64,000 nucleotides of DNA, from contig CAZYYE010000001.1 in the NCBI GenBank assembly GCA_964651535.1, positions 62,001 to 126,000 of the forward strand, written 5' to 3'. The notes beneath the pieces were generated by a model that worked only from the letters and a program-made list of their open reading frames with translations, was not told the origin of the DNA and ran no database searches. Each line of letters opens with the position of its first letter. The stretch's first letter is position 1. Origin of the DNA: Terrimesophilobacter sp964651535 (GTDB taxonomy: Bacteria; Actinomycetota; Actinomycetes; Actinomycetales; Microbacteriaceae). Below, one piece after another: positions 50,340-61,600 of this stretch. The translations under genes were made by a program, and so were the position numbers.

Positions 50340-51902
50340 TCAGCCGGCTTCGATGACGGCCATAGCGGCATTGTGACCGCCGAGACCGCTCACCGCGCCG
50401 CCGCGCTGGGCGCCGGAGCCGCACATCAGGATCGTGTCCCACTCCGTCGCAACGCCCCAGCGCTGCGCGGCGGTCGACAGCGGTGCGTCATCGTCCGCGA
50501 ACGGCCAGGACAGCGGGCCGTGGAAGATGTTTCCCCCCGGCATTCCGAGCGAGTGTTCCAGGTCGAGCGTCGTCTTCGTCTCCACGCAGGGGATTCCGTT
50601 CGCGTCCGGCAGCAGAACCGATTCTATGGGCTCGGCGAGTACGGAGTTCAGTGAGGACAGGACGGCGGCCTCGAGTTGGCTCCGAAGAGCGTCGTTGTTC
50701 TCCGGCGTGACGAGCCGATCCGGCGTGTGGAGTGCGAACACGGTCAGTGTCTGGGCACCGGACTCCCGAAGCTCGGGCGAAAGGATGCTCGGGTCGGTGA
50801 GGGAATGACAGTAGATCTCGGCAGGCACCGGGTCCGGAATCCTGCCCTTCGCCGCACGCTCGAACGCGATGTGCAACTGGCTGTACAGCTCATTGATGTG
50901 GAATGTGCCGCCGAACGCAGCGACAGGGTCGACCGACGCGTCGCGAAGCGCGGGCAATCGAGACAGCATGAGGTTGACTTTGACCTGGGCCCCTTCCGGG
51001 CGCTCACGCGCAGGTGGGGCCGCTCCCGTGACCAGCTGTTCGAGCACGTAAGGGGCGACGTTGGCGAGAATGGTGTCGGCCGTGACCCGCCGCTCTTCCC
51101 CCCGACGCGTGTACCGCACTTCGCCATCCGGATCGATTCCCGTGACCTCCGCCTGGGTGAGGATTTCCACTCCCGCTCGCCGCGCGGCGCCAGCGAGGGC
51201 GGAAGTGACGGCACCCATGCCGCCCACCGGCACGTCCCAATCGCCCGTGCCGTTGCCGATGACGTGGTAGAGGAAGCAGCGGTTCGCGGCAAGGCTCGCA
51301 TCGTGTGCGTCCGCGAACGTGCCGATGAGTGCGTCCGTGAGCACGACGCCGCGAACGAGGTCGTTCGCGAATGTGCGCTCGATCACTTCTCCGATGGGGC
51401 GCTCGATCATCGCCGACCACAGCCCATCGTCGCCCAGAGTGCGCCGAGCCTCTGCTCGGGTGAGAAGCGGGTCGCACACGGTCGGAAACAGAGCGCGCGC
51501 GAGTTTTGCAGTTCCCGCATAGAACGAACTCCATGCCGCGGAATCACGTGCGGCCCCGATCGACGCGAAGGAGGACGCGGTCGATTCCGCATCCTCATTG
51601 TCGACGAGAAGGCCCCTCGTTGTGCCGGGCTCCGGCGTATACGACGAGTACCGGCGCCTGAGCAGAGTGATGTCCAGATGCAGGTCCCGAATGATTCGTC
51701 GGGGTAGGAGGCTCACGAGATAGGAGTAACGCGAAAGCCGCGCATCGACGCCCGGGAAAGCCTCCGCGGAAACGGCGGCACCGCCCACGTTGTCGAGCTT
51801 TTCCAGCACGGTCACCGATTTGCCGGCACTCGCGAGATAGGTCGCGGCGACCAGCCCATTGTGGCCGCAGCCGACGATCACAACATCCCTGTCTGCTGGC
51901 AT
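50340..51902 (-). CDS. FAD-dependent oxidoreductase of the phytoene-desaturase (CrtI)-like family
   Basis: 520-residue flavoprotein. The N-terminal fold VVIVGCGHNGLVAATYLASAGKSVTVLEKLDNVGGAA is the CrtI/NAD(P)-FAD amine-oxidase motif. A later VPVGGMGAVTSALAGAARRAGVEILTQAEVTGI block and a C-terminal LMCGSGAQRGGAVSGLGGHNAAMAVIE complete the FAD site. No other carotenoid gene is near, so a role outside carotenoids is likely, as in many actinobacterial 'pyridine nucleotide-disulfide oxidoreductase domain 2' proteins. Divergent from the PutA-like gene across 67 bp. Confidence 0.88.
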   Translation of the reverse strand: MPADRDVVIVGCGHNGLVAATYLASAGKSVTVLEKLDNVGGAAVSAEAFPGVDARLSRYSYLVSLLPRRIIRDLHLDITLLRRRYSSYTPEPGTTRGLLVDNEDAESTASSFASIGAARDSAAWSSFYAGTAKLARALFPTVCDPLLTRAEARRTLGDDGLWSAMIERPIGEVIERTFANDLVRGVVLTDALIGTFADAHDASLAANRCFLYHVIGNGTGDWDVPVGGMGAVTSALAGAARRAGVEILTQAEVTGIDPDGEVRYTRRGEERRVTADTILANVAPYVLEQLVTGAAPPARERPEGAQVKVNLMLSRLPALRDASVDPVAAFGGTFHINELYSQLHIAFERAAKGRIPDPVPAEIYCHSLTDPSILSPELRESGAQTLTVFALHTPDRLVTPENNDALRSQLEAAVLSSLNSVLAEPIESVLLPDANGIPCVETKTTLDLEHSLGMPGGNIFHGPLSWPFADDDAPLSTAAQRWGVATEWDTILMCGSGAQRGGAVSGLGGHNAAMAVIEAG

Positions 51903-51969
51903 GTTCCGAGCCTAACGAGTGCCGGGCGCGCGGTGGTCCAGTCTCAGCCACGGCCAGTAGCCTTTCAGA

Positions 51970-54900
51970 ATGGACGTGCACGAAATTGCGCCATCCTCGG
52001 CTTTCGCGCGGCTCGCCGAGGAATCTATTGCGGCGGTCCGCCGATGGCGCAGTGCGAAGGACATCGCCGTGCCTGCCCGCGAAGCCAGGCTCGCCGAACT
52101 CGTGCGTGATCCCGCCGGCGCGGCATTCGCGCTCGAGGTGGTCAACGGCGTTCTGCGTCCGCAGGAAGCACGGGCGGTTGCGCGCAACCTCGTGCGGTTG
52201 TCCCACGAGGTGCCAGACGGCATTCCCTGGGGGGCCGTATTCGACACCCATGTTTCGGCCGGAATAGCGTCGCTTTCGGCGAGCGGGGCGGTTCCCAGGG
52301 TGCGCGAGCGCTATCTTCGCCTGTTCTCCCACTTCCTTCTTCGCCTCGACGTCCGGGAGCTGGAAGAGCACCTCGCCGACCTGACCCGCTCCGGAGGAAT
52401 CCGTCCGACGCTGGCGCCTGTGACCACGTCCGCGAGCGGCCAGCTCGAAGCGAATCGGCAGGCTGCGGATGTTCGCGATCTGCTGCTCAGGGACGACGTC
52501 GAATCGGTGACGTTCCGGGTTTCCGCGATGGCCGGAAACTGGCGGCTGGTCGACCTTGACGGACTCGTGGACGACATCGCCTCGCGCGTTGCCCCATTGT
52601 TCGACATCGCTGCCGGCGCCGAGCGCGCGAAAGTCATCGATCTGGAGGTGGGAACGTTCGAGGAACTCGAACCGACGCTCAGGGTGTTCGAGCGGATGGC
52701 GAACGACTTCCCAACGCTCGTTGCGGGCATTTCGCTCCCCGATGCGTTCCCCGACTCCCTGCCTGCGCTCCGTCGCGTCGCAGAGATCGCGCGGAGGAGA
52801 AGCGCCCGCGGAGGAGAGGAAGTTGCGGTTCGCATCACCCGTGGGGGGTTCCTCCCCGAGGAGCGCGCCGTAGCCGAGTCGCACGGTTGGCAACCGGCCG
52901 TGTTCGGGAGCGCCGCGGAGCGCTCGGCGCAGTTCGTGCGAATGCTCGACTTCGCCCTGCTTCCCGAGCAGTCATCGGCGTTCCGGGTCGTTTCCGCGAC
53001 ACACGACCTGTTCCTGACCGCGTTCGCCTGGCGGCTCGCCCGCGCTCGGGGCGTTGAGCGAAAGCTCGAGCATGAGTTCCCGTTGGGGCTGGCGTCGAGG
53101 GATGTGGTGGCGGTGAAGCGGGACGTAGGCGGCGTGCGCATCCTCGCACCCGTCATGCGCTCTGGCCAGTTGCCGCTCGCGGCACCGTACCTCCTGCGCC
53201 GACTTGGCGACCTGGCCTCGAACGCGGGCGATGGAGTGCCGCCGGACGAACCCGCCGCTGCGCGCACGCGGTTTCTTCGCGATGAGTCGGCTTTCCGGGC
53301 CGCCCTTGCCGATTCGCGGCGGCCGGCCGCGGCAAGCCTTCGGAGACAGGATTTCGTTCGGACCGAGGTGGCCGACTTCACGAACCCGGCAACCAGGGAG
53401 TGGGCCCTTGGCGTGCTCGAGCGCTCAAGGGACTCCGCCGCCGGCGAAGAGCTGCTCTCCCGTTCCGTCGTCGCAGACCGGTCCGCCCTTGAGGAGCGCA
53501 TTTCCCGCGCGATCAGCCTCGGCCAGTCCTGGGGTGAACGGCGCGGCGTCACCAGGGCAACCGTTCTGGACAGCGTCGGGGAAGTTCTTGCCCAGTGGCG
53601 CGGACTCCTCGCGGAGGTTGCCGTGAGCGAGAGCCGCGTGCGGATCGAGGAAGCCGACGTCGATGTCACCGTCGCGATCGAACTTGCCGCGCGGGCTGCC
53701 GCCAATGCGCGCGAACTCGACCTAGTGGACGGCGCGAAATTTTCGCCCCCTCGACTGACTGTTGTGGTTTCCCCGCGCAGCGGCGCCCTCACGTCGCTCG
53801 CAGGACTGGTTCTTGCGGCGCTCGCCGCCGGAAGCGCCGTCATCATCAAAACGGCCCCAGAGACGCGGCGGTGCTCGGCCGTTTTCGTCGAGACCCTCGT
53901 CGCGGGCGGAGTTCCCCCAGGGCTCGTGACGGTTCTGGATTCTGAAGGCGACGTGGCCAGGGCGCTCCTGAGCGACGAAAGAGTGGATCGCGTGCTGCAT
54001 GCCGGGAGCAGACACGCTGCGAAGCTGTTCCACTCCTGGAGGGCAGAAATGGCGTTGAACTCCACGACCGGCGGCCGCAACGCCGTCATCGTCACACCGA
54101 ATGCCGATCTGGAATCGGCGGTGTCGGACCTCGTCGCGAGCGCGTTCGATCACGCGGGACAGGCACCGACTGCGACTGGCACCGTGATCCTCGTCGGTTC
54201 CGTGGGTTCTTCCGCCCGGTTCCTCGGTCGGTTGGCGGATGCCGTTTCCTCGGTATCGGCGGGCGGATCGACCGCGCATCCGCCTGGGATTTCCGCGCTC
54301 GCGCGGCCGGCTGGCGAACGTGAACTCGAAGCGCTCGACGAACTCGCCGAGGGAGAAACCTGGAAAGTTCGACCGCGTCAACTCGACGAAGACGGAATGC
54401 TCTGGTCCCCGGGGCTCCGGGACGGGTTGCGGGCGGACTCCCTCCTCAAGCGCCAGGAGCGCCGCGCTCCCGTGCTGGACATAGTGCGGGCAGCGACCCT
54501 TGGGGAAGCGATCGAGATCCAGAATTCGACGGGCTTCGGCTTGAGCGCCGGGATCCATTCGCTCGATTCGGACGAAGTGGAAACCTGGCTTGAGAGCGCA
54601 GAGGCGGGAGTGCTGTGCGTCAATCGCGCCGTCGCAGCCCGCGTGGGCGCCCGCGTTCCCGTCGGCGGCTGGAACCGCGCTGTCCTCGGGACGGGTCGGG
54701 CAGCAGGCGGTCAGGATGCCGCGGCCGTTTTGGGAAGTTGGGAGCCGGTCGCGGTTCGGCCCGGATCGACCGTCACCCTGGAGGGCGTCGGCGAACGGGT
54801 GGCGACGCTCGTGACGGCGGCACTGCCCGGGCTGAACTTCACCGAGTTCGATTGGGTTCGCGCCGGCGCTCAGAGCGACGAAGCCGCCTGGTCGTCCACG

Positions 54901-55395
54901 TTTGCACAGCGCGAGCTTGCGCAACTCGAATTCGAGAAGAACGTGCAACGGTACCGGCCGATTCCCGTCACCATCAGGTTGAGCGAAGGCGCGTCGGTTT
55001 CCCCATTGGTTCGCGTTCTCGCTGCCGCGACGATTGCCGGTGCCCCAGTGGTCGTGAGCACCGCGACGCCGCTTCATCCCGCTCTCATCGCGTTGTTCGG
55101 CGAACCATACAGTCCGGTCGATGTCGCCGAAGTTCTCGTGGAGTCGGACATTAGGTGGCGTGCCCGTGCGCAGGCCGGCGAGATCGTCACGGCGCGCATC
55201 CGGCTCATCGGCGGCGACGCCGACGTCCTCGCGCGCGTGTTGCACGGACAAGTCGGCATCGCGGTGCACGCCGGCCCTGTGACAACGAGCGGCCGGATCG
55301 AGTTGCTGACGTTCCTGCGGGAGCAGTCTCTCTGCCTCGGGTTGGCACCCATGGGCGCAACGGCGTCGAACCTCGAAAGCGTGCACCGCGGCTGA
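51970..55395 (+). CDS. PutA-like bifunctional proline/P5C dehydrogenase homologue with degraded active sites
   Basis: 1141-residue uninterrupted frame with the PutA layout: PRODH barrel (about 70-470), P5C dehydrogenase (about 510-950) and a C-terminal extension. Key catalytic positions are altered. PRODH: the proline-binding RRxxEN reads RRLGDL (410-415), VKGA reads TRGG, and the barrel aspartate aligns with Ser319. ALDH: AGQxCSA reads AGQAPTATG (729-737), so the catalytic Cys is missing; ETxGKN reads TTGGRN (699-704); ExFGPV reads ERRAPV (830-835). Fold segments such as FGLSAGIHSLDSDEVETWLESAEAG survive. It looks like a pseudoenzyme paralogue rather than a working PutA; comparisons are from memory. 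Confidence 0.75.
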   Translation: MDVHEIAPSSAFARLAEESIAAVRRWRSAKDIAVPAREARLAELVRDPAGAAFALEVVNGVLRPQEARAVARNLVRLSHEVPDGIPWGAVFDTHVSAGIASLSASGAVPRVRERYLRLFSHFLLRLDVRELEEHLADLTRSGGIRPTLAPVTTSASGQLEANRQAADVRDLLLRDDVESVTFRVSAMAGNWRLVDLDGLVDDIASRVAPLFDIAAGAERAKVIDLEVGTFEELEPTLRVFERMANDFPTLVAGISLPDAFPDSLPALRRVAEIARRRSARGGEEVAVRITRGGFLPEERAVAESHGWQPAVFGSAAERSAQFVRMLDFALLPEQSSAFRVVSATHDLFLTAFAWRLARARGVERKLEHEFPLGLASRDVVAVKRDVGGVRILAPVMRSGQLPLAAPYLLRRLGDLASNAGDGVPPDEPAAARTRFLRDESAFRAALADSRRPAAASLRRQDFVRTEVADFTNPATREWALGVLERSRDSAAGEELLSRSVVADRSALEERISRAISLGQSWGERRGVTRATVLDSVGEVLAQWRGLLAEVAVSESRVRIEEADVDVTVAIELAARAAANARELDLVDGAKFSPPRLTVVVSPRSGALTSLAGLVLAALAAGSAVIIKTAPETRRCSAVFVETLVAGGVPPGLVTVLDSEGDVARALLSDERVDRVLHAGSRHAAKLFHSWRAEMALNSTTGGRNAVIVTPNADLESAVSDLVASAFDHAGQAPTATGTVILVGSVGSSARFLGRLADAVSSVSAGGSTAHPPGISALARPAGERELEALDELAEGETWKVRPRQLDEDGMLWSPGLRDGLRADSLLKRQERRAPVLDIVRAATLGEAIEIQNSTGFGLSAGIHSLDSDEVETWLESAEAGVLCVNRAVAARVGARVPVGGWNRAVLGTGRAAGGQDAAAVLGSWEPVAVRPGSTVTLEGVGERVATLVTAALPGLNFTEFDWVRAGAQSDEAAWSSTFAQRELAQLEFEKNVQRYRPIPVTIRLSEGASVSPLVRVLAAATIAGAPVVVSTATPLHPALIALFGEPYSPVDVAEVLVESDIRWRARAQAGEIVTARIRLIGGDADVLARVLHGQVGIAVHAGPVTTSGRIELLTFLREQSLCLGLAPMGATASNLESVHRG

Positions 55396-55601
55396 CTTGA
55401 CTGGCCCTATCACTGGGGGTCGGCGAAGCCCCCATTCTCCGGGCAGATTTCCTATGCTGGGCATTGGGCGAATCTGAGCCATCGGGTTCTCCCATTTCAC
55501 CCGAGCAAACCCGACAACCAGCCGTCGAATGCACTGAGTGACACGCAGAAGCGTCCAGCTCAGGTGCTCAATCTCGATGGATCGACCCGAGGAACTACCG
55601 C
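55396..55601. terminator. Spacer between the PutA-like and giant surface genes, with a hairpin
   Basis: 206-bp gap. GGGGG (55425-55429) and CCCCC (55439-55443) form a short hairpin that may end the PutA-like transcript, though no T-run follows. The rest must hold the promoter of the giant surface gene; TATGCT near 55453-55458 is a weak -10 candidate. GAGGAAC precedes the ATG at 55602. Confidence 0.4.
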
Positions 55602-58600
55602 ATGCTTACCCGACCAGGTCTTCGCCGCGCGCGGCCGCGCGCCGGCGATCGCGCGCAGGGGAAGCCGATCCGCAGGCTCGTTGCCGTCCTCTCCGCATTC
55701 CTCGTTGTCGCTTCGACGCTCGTGCCGGCATCCGCGGCTTTCGCGTTCGAGCCCGCGGCGGTGCGCAACGTCAAGTCGGCGAATGCGACGACCGTCGGTC
55801 CCGGGGATTCTTTCAACTGGATGATCGAGGTCGGTTGTTCCGTTCTGACCGACGAATGCGTGAACGCTGTCCTCACTGACACCATCCCTGCGGAGTTCAT
55901 CCTTCCCGCTCCGGGCGATATTCTGCTCACCCCCGCGCTCACGGACTCCGAACGCACGATCACGGTTACCGGGCAGAAGGTCACGGTTGCGTTTCATCAG
56001 GATCTCGCGACTCCTGCAGGACAGAAGGGCCTCACCAACGGAACAGTCACGGTGACGATTCCGGTGACCGTGCGATCCGACCTCAACTACACGCCCACGC
56101 CGAGAACCGTGGAGAACACGTCGGAGATGGTGGCAGACAACGCTCCCATGGTGCCCAGTTCCGCATCCGTCCAGCTCGTCGTTCCGCTTCAGCTCGCCAC
56201 GCAACCCACGAAATCCTTCTCGCCCGCCACGAACATCGCGGTGGCCGGTCTCGGCACGCAACTCGCACTCGGCGGGTCGAACACGTCCAATGCGCCCGTG
56301 TCGTCTCTCACGATCCAGGACCCGGTGAATCCGTCTGCGGCCGGAAACATCTTCCGCACGGCTCTTGAGATTCAAAGCCTCGACTCCGCCACGTGGCCGG
56401 CCGGCGCGACGTCAGCGGTCGTCTCGCTGTGGGATACCTCCCTGGCCACGCCCGCCTGGGTGGACGCCCCTGCCGTCAGCGCGCCCGGGCCGCTTTCCCT
56501 TCCTGCTGGAGTGAATCCAGCCGACGCGGGAGGCATTCGGGTCGTATTCTCTTCCGGTGCGTCTGCCGACATTCCGCGGTCCGCGAGTGCGAGCCTCGGA
56601 CTGAGCCTTCGCAATCGCGCTGGCGTGACCGCAGGGACGTATCCGAACACAGCGCAGTCCGTGGTCGAGCGCGATGGCCTGAACGCAACCACGCCGGTCA
56701 CGGCCAACTATGTCGTGACGGCCGCGACGAGCGATGTCTCGGCGGGGAAGTCGATCACGCCAGACCGAATGTCGACTGTCGCGTACGGCGCGCGAGACCT
56801 CACCCGCGGTACGGTCACCCTCACCGGGGGCAACGCGGGTTCGATCCCGCTCGCCTCCCTCACGATCTCCGAGCCGTCGGATCCGACGCTGCTCGACGCG
56901 TCCAATCCGCTCGCTCCGGCGCACACGGGCGGCGGACTCATCTTCAGCGGGTTCACCGGCTCAGTCGTGTGGCCGGCGGGGGCAAGCGCCGCATCGATCA
57001 CGTACTACTTCGACGACGGAACCATCACGGTGCTTCCGGCAACAGGTCCGGGGCTGCCCTCCGCGGGTTCAGCAATGCGTGTCACCGGATTCAGCGTCAC
57101 ATTCACGGGGGCGATGGCGCAGGGCGCGACGGCGACCATTCCCTTCACGATCACCGCCAACCCTCTGCAAGTGGCCGAGCCGAGCGTTCTCTACACCAAC
57201 CAGGTGAAAGTCACGGGCGTGGATGCCTACAGCCAGTCGGTCGGACCGAAGTACGCTTCCGACACGGTGACGGTGCTCGCCGAGCAGGTCAACATCGAAA
57301 CGTCGAAAACTCTCACGCGGGGGACGTTGCGCGCCTCGGCAGGGCAGTCCACCACGGCGACGCTCACAACTCACGTTCTCGACTACCCGGACTCGACGAG
57401 ACCGCTCGACCGCATCGACATGGTCGACCCGTCCACCCAGACGGGGCTCACCGACTGGTACCGGTACTTCAACGCCACCCGGCTTGTGGTCACGCCCGTG
57501 CCGGGGAACGCGACGCTCACGGTTTCCTATCGCGATTCCGCAGGAACCTACACTCCGCTGACAGTCCTGCCGCCCGGAATCCAGACCTACGACATTCCCT
57601 CCGCACTGCACGGCGCCATTTACGGTCTGAAACTCACCTGGGCCAGCACGACCGGGTTCCAGCCGGACCAGACTCTCGTCGCGAACGTCGAGTACGCGCT
57701 GCGCTCCACACTTCGTGAAACCGCGACAGCGCTTCCGAATGCCGCGGCAGAACTCGAGAACTGCAGCGCATCCAGCGGCACGAGCGGTGCGGGTGCGTCC
57801 CCCCTGGCCTCGAACGTCGCCACCTCCACGCCGTGCCCGAAAGTCACGCTCATTCCCTTCGACGGGTCGGGAGGAGGCGGAGCGGACTTCCTCGACAAGA
57901 ACTTCATCAGGACGAACAACCTGAACAGCCAGGACGTGATGAATACCCGCAACAGCGAGCGCACGCGCGCGCGGCTGTCCTGGTCGACGGACGGCTACAA
58001 CGGCGTGAGCAGGATGGTGATCTACGACGGAGCCGTCGACGCTTCGGGGAACCCGGATCCGGCAGCCTGGAACAAAGGAATGTACGACGCGTACGACCTG
58101 TACCAGATCCCCATGATCAGTTCGATCGACCCGTTGATGCAATATGACAAAGTCGCGATCGAGTTCTTCAACAGGACGACCGGTCTGTGGGAGTCCATTT
58201 CCGGCTACTGCACCCTCGCGGCACCCTGCGACGGCGGCACCGCGGCCACGCGCACGTTGACCACGACGCAGCGCGCCAACTTCGTAGCGGTGCGATTCAC
58301 GTTCACCGAAGGGGCAAACCGGCCGGGACTGAGCCCCGCGCCGGGCAGCGGAGTGGCGGAGTCTCTCGGCCACAACCGGCACATCGACCTCGTGTTCCAG
58401 ATGCGGGACACGCTGCGCAACGCGACGGCGTGGCCCGTCGTCGACGGATATCGCTACAACGCGGACGTCACGAGCTCCGTGCCGTCCCACAGCGTCATCC
58501 GGAACCATGCGTGGTCGCAAGCGACGCTCGTCGTCGGCGGGCCTCTCACGGACAGGGCGAACGACACGCTCGAGCTTCGTGATCCGCCGCTCGCGGACTC

Positions 58601-61600
58601 TGTGACCAAGACCTGGGCGGGCGGGCCGATACCGATCCCCGATTCGACGGTAAGCGTGCGCCCGACGAGCCGCGTGACGATCACCGCCACCAATCAGACG
58701 CCGGCGAAGGTGAACTCGCTCACCATCAGCGAACCGAACACGTCCGTCGCGACGCCCAACGACTCGCCGTTCGAGGACTGGGACCTCACGCGATTCCACT
58801 CGCTGACGCACCCCTCCGGCGCGACGGGACTGTCGGTGACCGTCACGCGCACGACGGGCGGCAACCTCACGGCGACGGGCTCGCCCGCAGCCGTGACGAC
58901 CACGATGCTCGCGTGGACCGGGGCGCAACTCGCGAACGCCACCGGATTCACCCTCGTGTACACCGGCGCAATCGCGGCGACGAGCGGCCGCGGCATCGTG
59001 GTGTTCGATCTGGCGCTGAGAAGCGCGAAACGCAGCGGGGGCACGATCGTCCCCGGCACGGACTATAACTCCACAGAAGCGATCGTCGCCGACCTTCGGT
59101 GGGACAGGACGAGTCCGGCAACGGCACCCGTGTTCACGAACTCGACGCTGGCCGCGCGCGCAGGGGCGAATATCGTTCTCGTGGCGACCGCCATTTCGGT
59201 GACGACGGCGAAGACGTTCTCGAAAACATCCGAAACCGAGCCGGATCGTTCGGTGTTTCCCTTGACTCTCCGGGCGACTCCCGGCAGCAGCGAGCGCGTG
59301 CAGTCGCTCACGATCACGGATGACCGCGCGACGTTCTGGAATGCGTTCGACTTCAGCGGCATGGCAGCGAACACCCCGACTCTTCCAGTGTTCAGCCCAA
59401 CGACAGGGACAAGCGCAACCGTCATTCAGGTGGAAGCCTGCGTCGGCGGTACCTGGTCCGCGTCCGCGGTGGCCTCCCTGCCGAACGGCGGCTGCGTTGC
59501 TCGCGGAGGCACGTGGGTTGGCGCCGGAACCTGGAAGACAGAAGCGCAGGCGCGGGCAGAGTTCCTTCCCGCTGGCGTCACGGCAGCCCAGGTCGAGGGC
59601 CTCCGGATGACGGTCAAACGACTCGACAATTCGCAGTGGGAGAACCCGCAGGCTCCGACGATCAGCATCCCCATCCTCATTCAGCGCAGAGCAGATCTGC
59701 GCACCGGCGGTCCGGTTCAAACGAGCCTGGTGGGAAACTCCCCTGCCCCGGGCGAAACAGTGCGCGGTATCACCACGAACACCGTGCGGGCCGACGTGCT
59801 CGGAATCTGGGGCAAGACGGCGACGGCCAGCAACACGGCGACGTACCTGTTCAGGCACGCGACAACGGGCGTGGAAGTCTGGAAGAGACCCGCGGGCGTG
59901 AAAGCGCCAGGGCGGCTCTTCGACTACACGCTCAGGGTGACCAACACGGGCACGTGGCCGATTCTGAATCCCGTCATCACCGACTACTTGCCGAGCGATG
60001 CCATCGGCGCTCAGCTCATCTTCGATCCTGACAAGCCGTGGACGTACAAATATGCGCTCACCGGTGCTGCGCCGGCGACGCCAAACGGGACTCCCCTGCC
60101 CACGGGCACGACGGGGCCGACCGTTCAGACGAGCACAGACTCGTACGGGCCCACGCAGATCAGGTTCAGCTTCCCGGCCGGGTCAGTACTTGAGGTCGGA
60201 CAGGTTTACGTCATCACGATCCCCATGATGTTCCGACCAGGCCTCGTCAACGACACGGCAGTCACGAACACCTTCGGCATCCGCGGTGACCGTGCGTTCG
60301 ACAGCTGCACCGCTCCGGCCGGGTTCAGCGCGTCCGTCAACGGTGCAACGGGTGAGTGCACGACCGGCACGACCGTGCGCCCATCGGAACAAGCGGCGCT
60401 TCGCGCGCTCATGACAGTGAAAGCGAACCTTGACAGTTCGTACCCGACAGATCAGGGATTCGTCGGCGGGACGTACGCCGACTGCACAGCCGCGAAGGAT
60501 GCGGCCGGGTTCTCCCGGCTTCCCTGCGTGCCGCTCACGCTCCCGGGCCAGAAGGAAACCTGGCGGTTGACTGCGCAAAACACGGGGACCACCGAGATGC
60601 CGAGGCTCGTCCTCTCCACGAGGCTCCCGGATGTCAGCGACAAGACGATCCTCGACAATTTCGTGCGCGATTCCCGGTGGGCGGCCGGATTCGCGGACGA
60701 GATCACGGCGAACATCGGAGTCCCCGGCGCCGTCATGACGACGTACTACACGACTGCCGCAACGCCGTGCAAACTCGTGCTGCAGAACCCGTCCAACGCG
60801 AACGCGTGCGGAAACGCTCCCGCAACGGGTTGGGCCGTGTGGACGGCGGGGGCGCTCGCCGACCCGACCGTCGTGACGGGCCTGCAGTTCGTGATCGACT
60901 TCCCCGCGTCTCACTTGTTCAAGCCCGCCGAAATCGTCACGATCGATATCGTCACTCGCACGGCGGCGCTGTCGGCAACCCCCGGCGCGGACACGAGGGC
61001 CAATAACTCGCTGTCGGCGTCCGCGATCACGAGGACCGGCGCGACGGACACTCCCGTGACCGCCCTCGACTACTCCGTGGTCTCGGTGGCGCTCGCGACG
61101 GGCGGACTTCGGTTGGAGAAGGAGATTACGGGCCCCGCCGCGTCCTTCATCCCGAACGGTCAGACTTTCGTCGGCAAGGTCGTGTGCACGTCGCTCACGG
61201 AAACCCTGGAACGCGACTTCACCATGACGGTGGACACCACCACGGTGCCGGCGACGGTCCCCGTGCTGACATTCGATGATCTGCCCGGCGGGGCGGAGTG
61301 CACGGTCACGGAAACCGATGCGAGCGGGCAGACGACGCAAACAGCGACGACGATTGTCATCGACCCGCTCATCGCCGACCCGGCAAACTTCCCGATGGTG
61401 ACGCTGACGAACGATTACCAGTTCGCGGGCTTGAGGGTGTCGAAGTCGGTGACGACGACTGCGCCCGTCATCCCGACCGACTACGCCTTCACCGTCGCGT
61501 GCACGTTCCTCGGAGTCGCGGTTCCCCTCGCGCCAGGAGATGCATCGTTCACGCTGGACGACACCGAGTCGCGCACGATCTCCGGGATTCCGGTCAACTC

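Noticed and set aside
57069..59858. 929-codon open frame on the - strand inside the giant surface gene
   Set aside because: Arg/Val/Asp-rich shadow of a Thr-rich repeat gene; no start site or domain.
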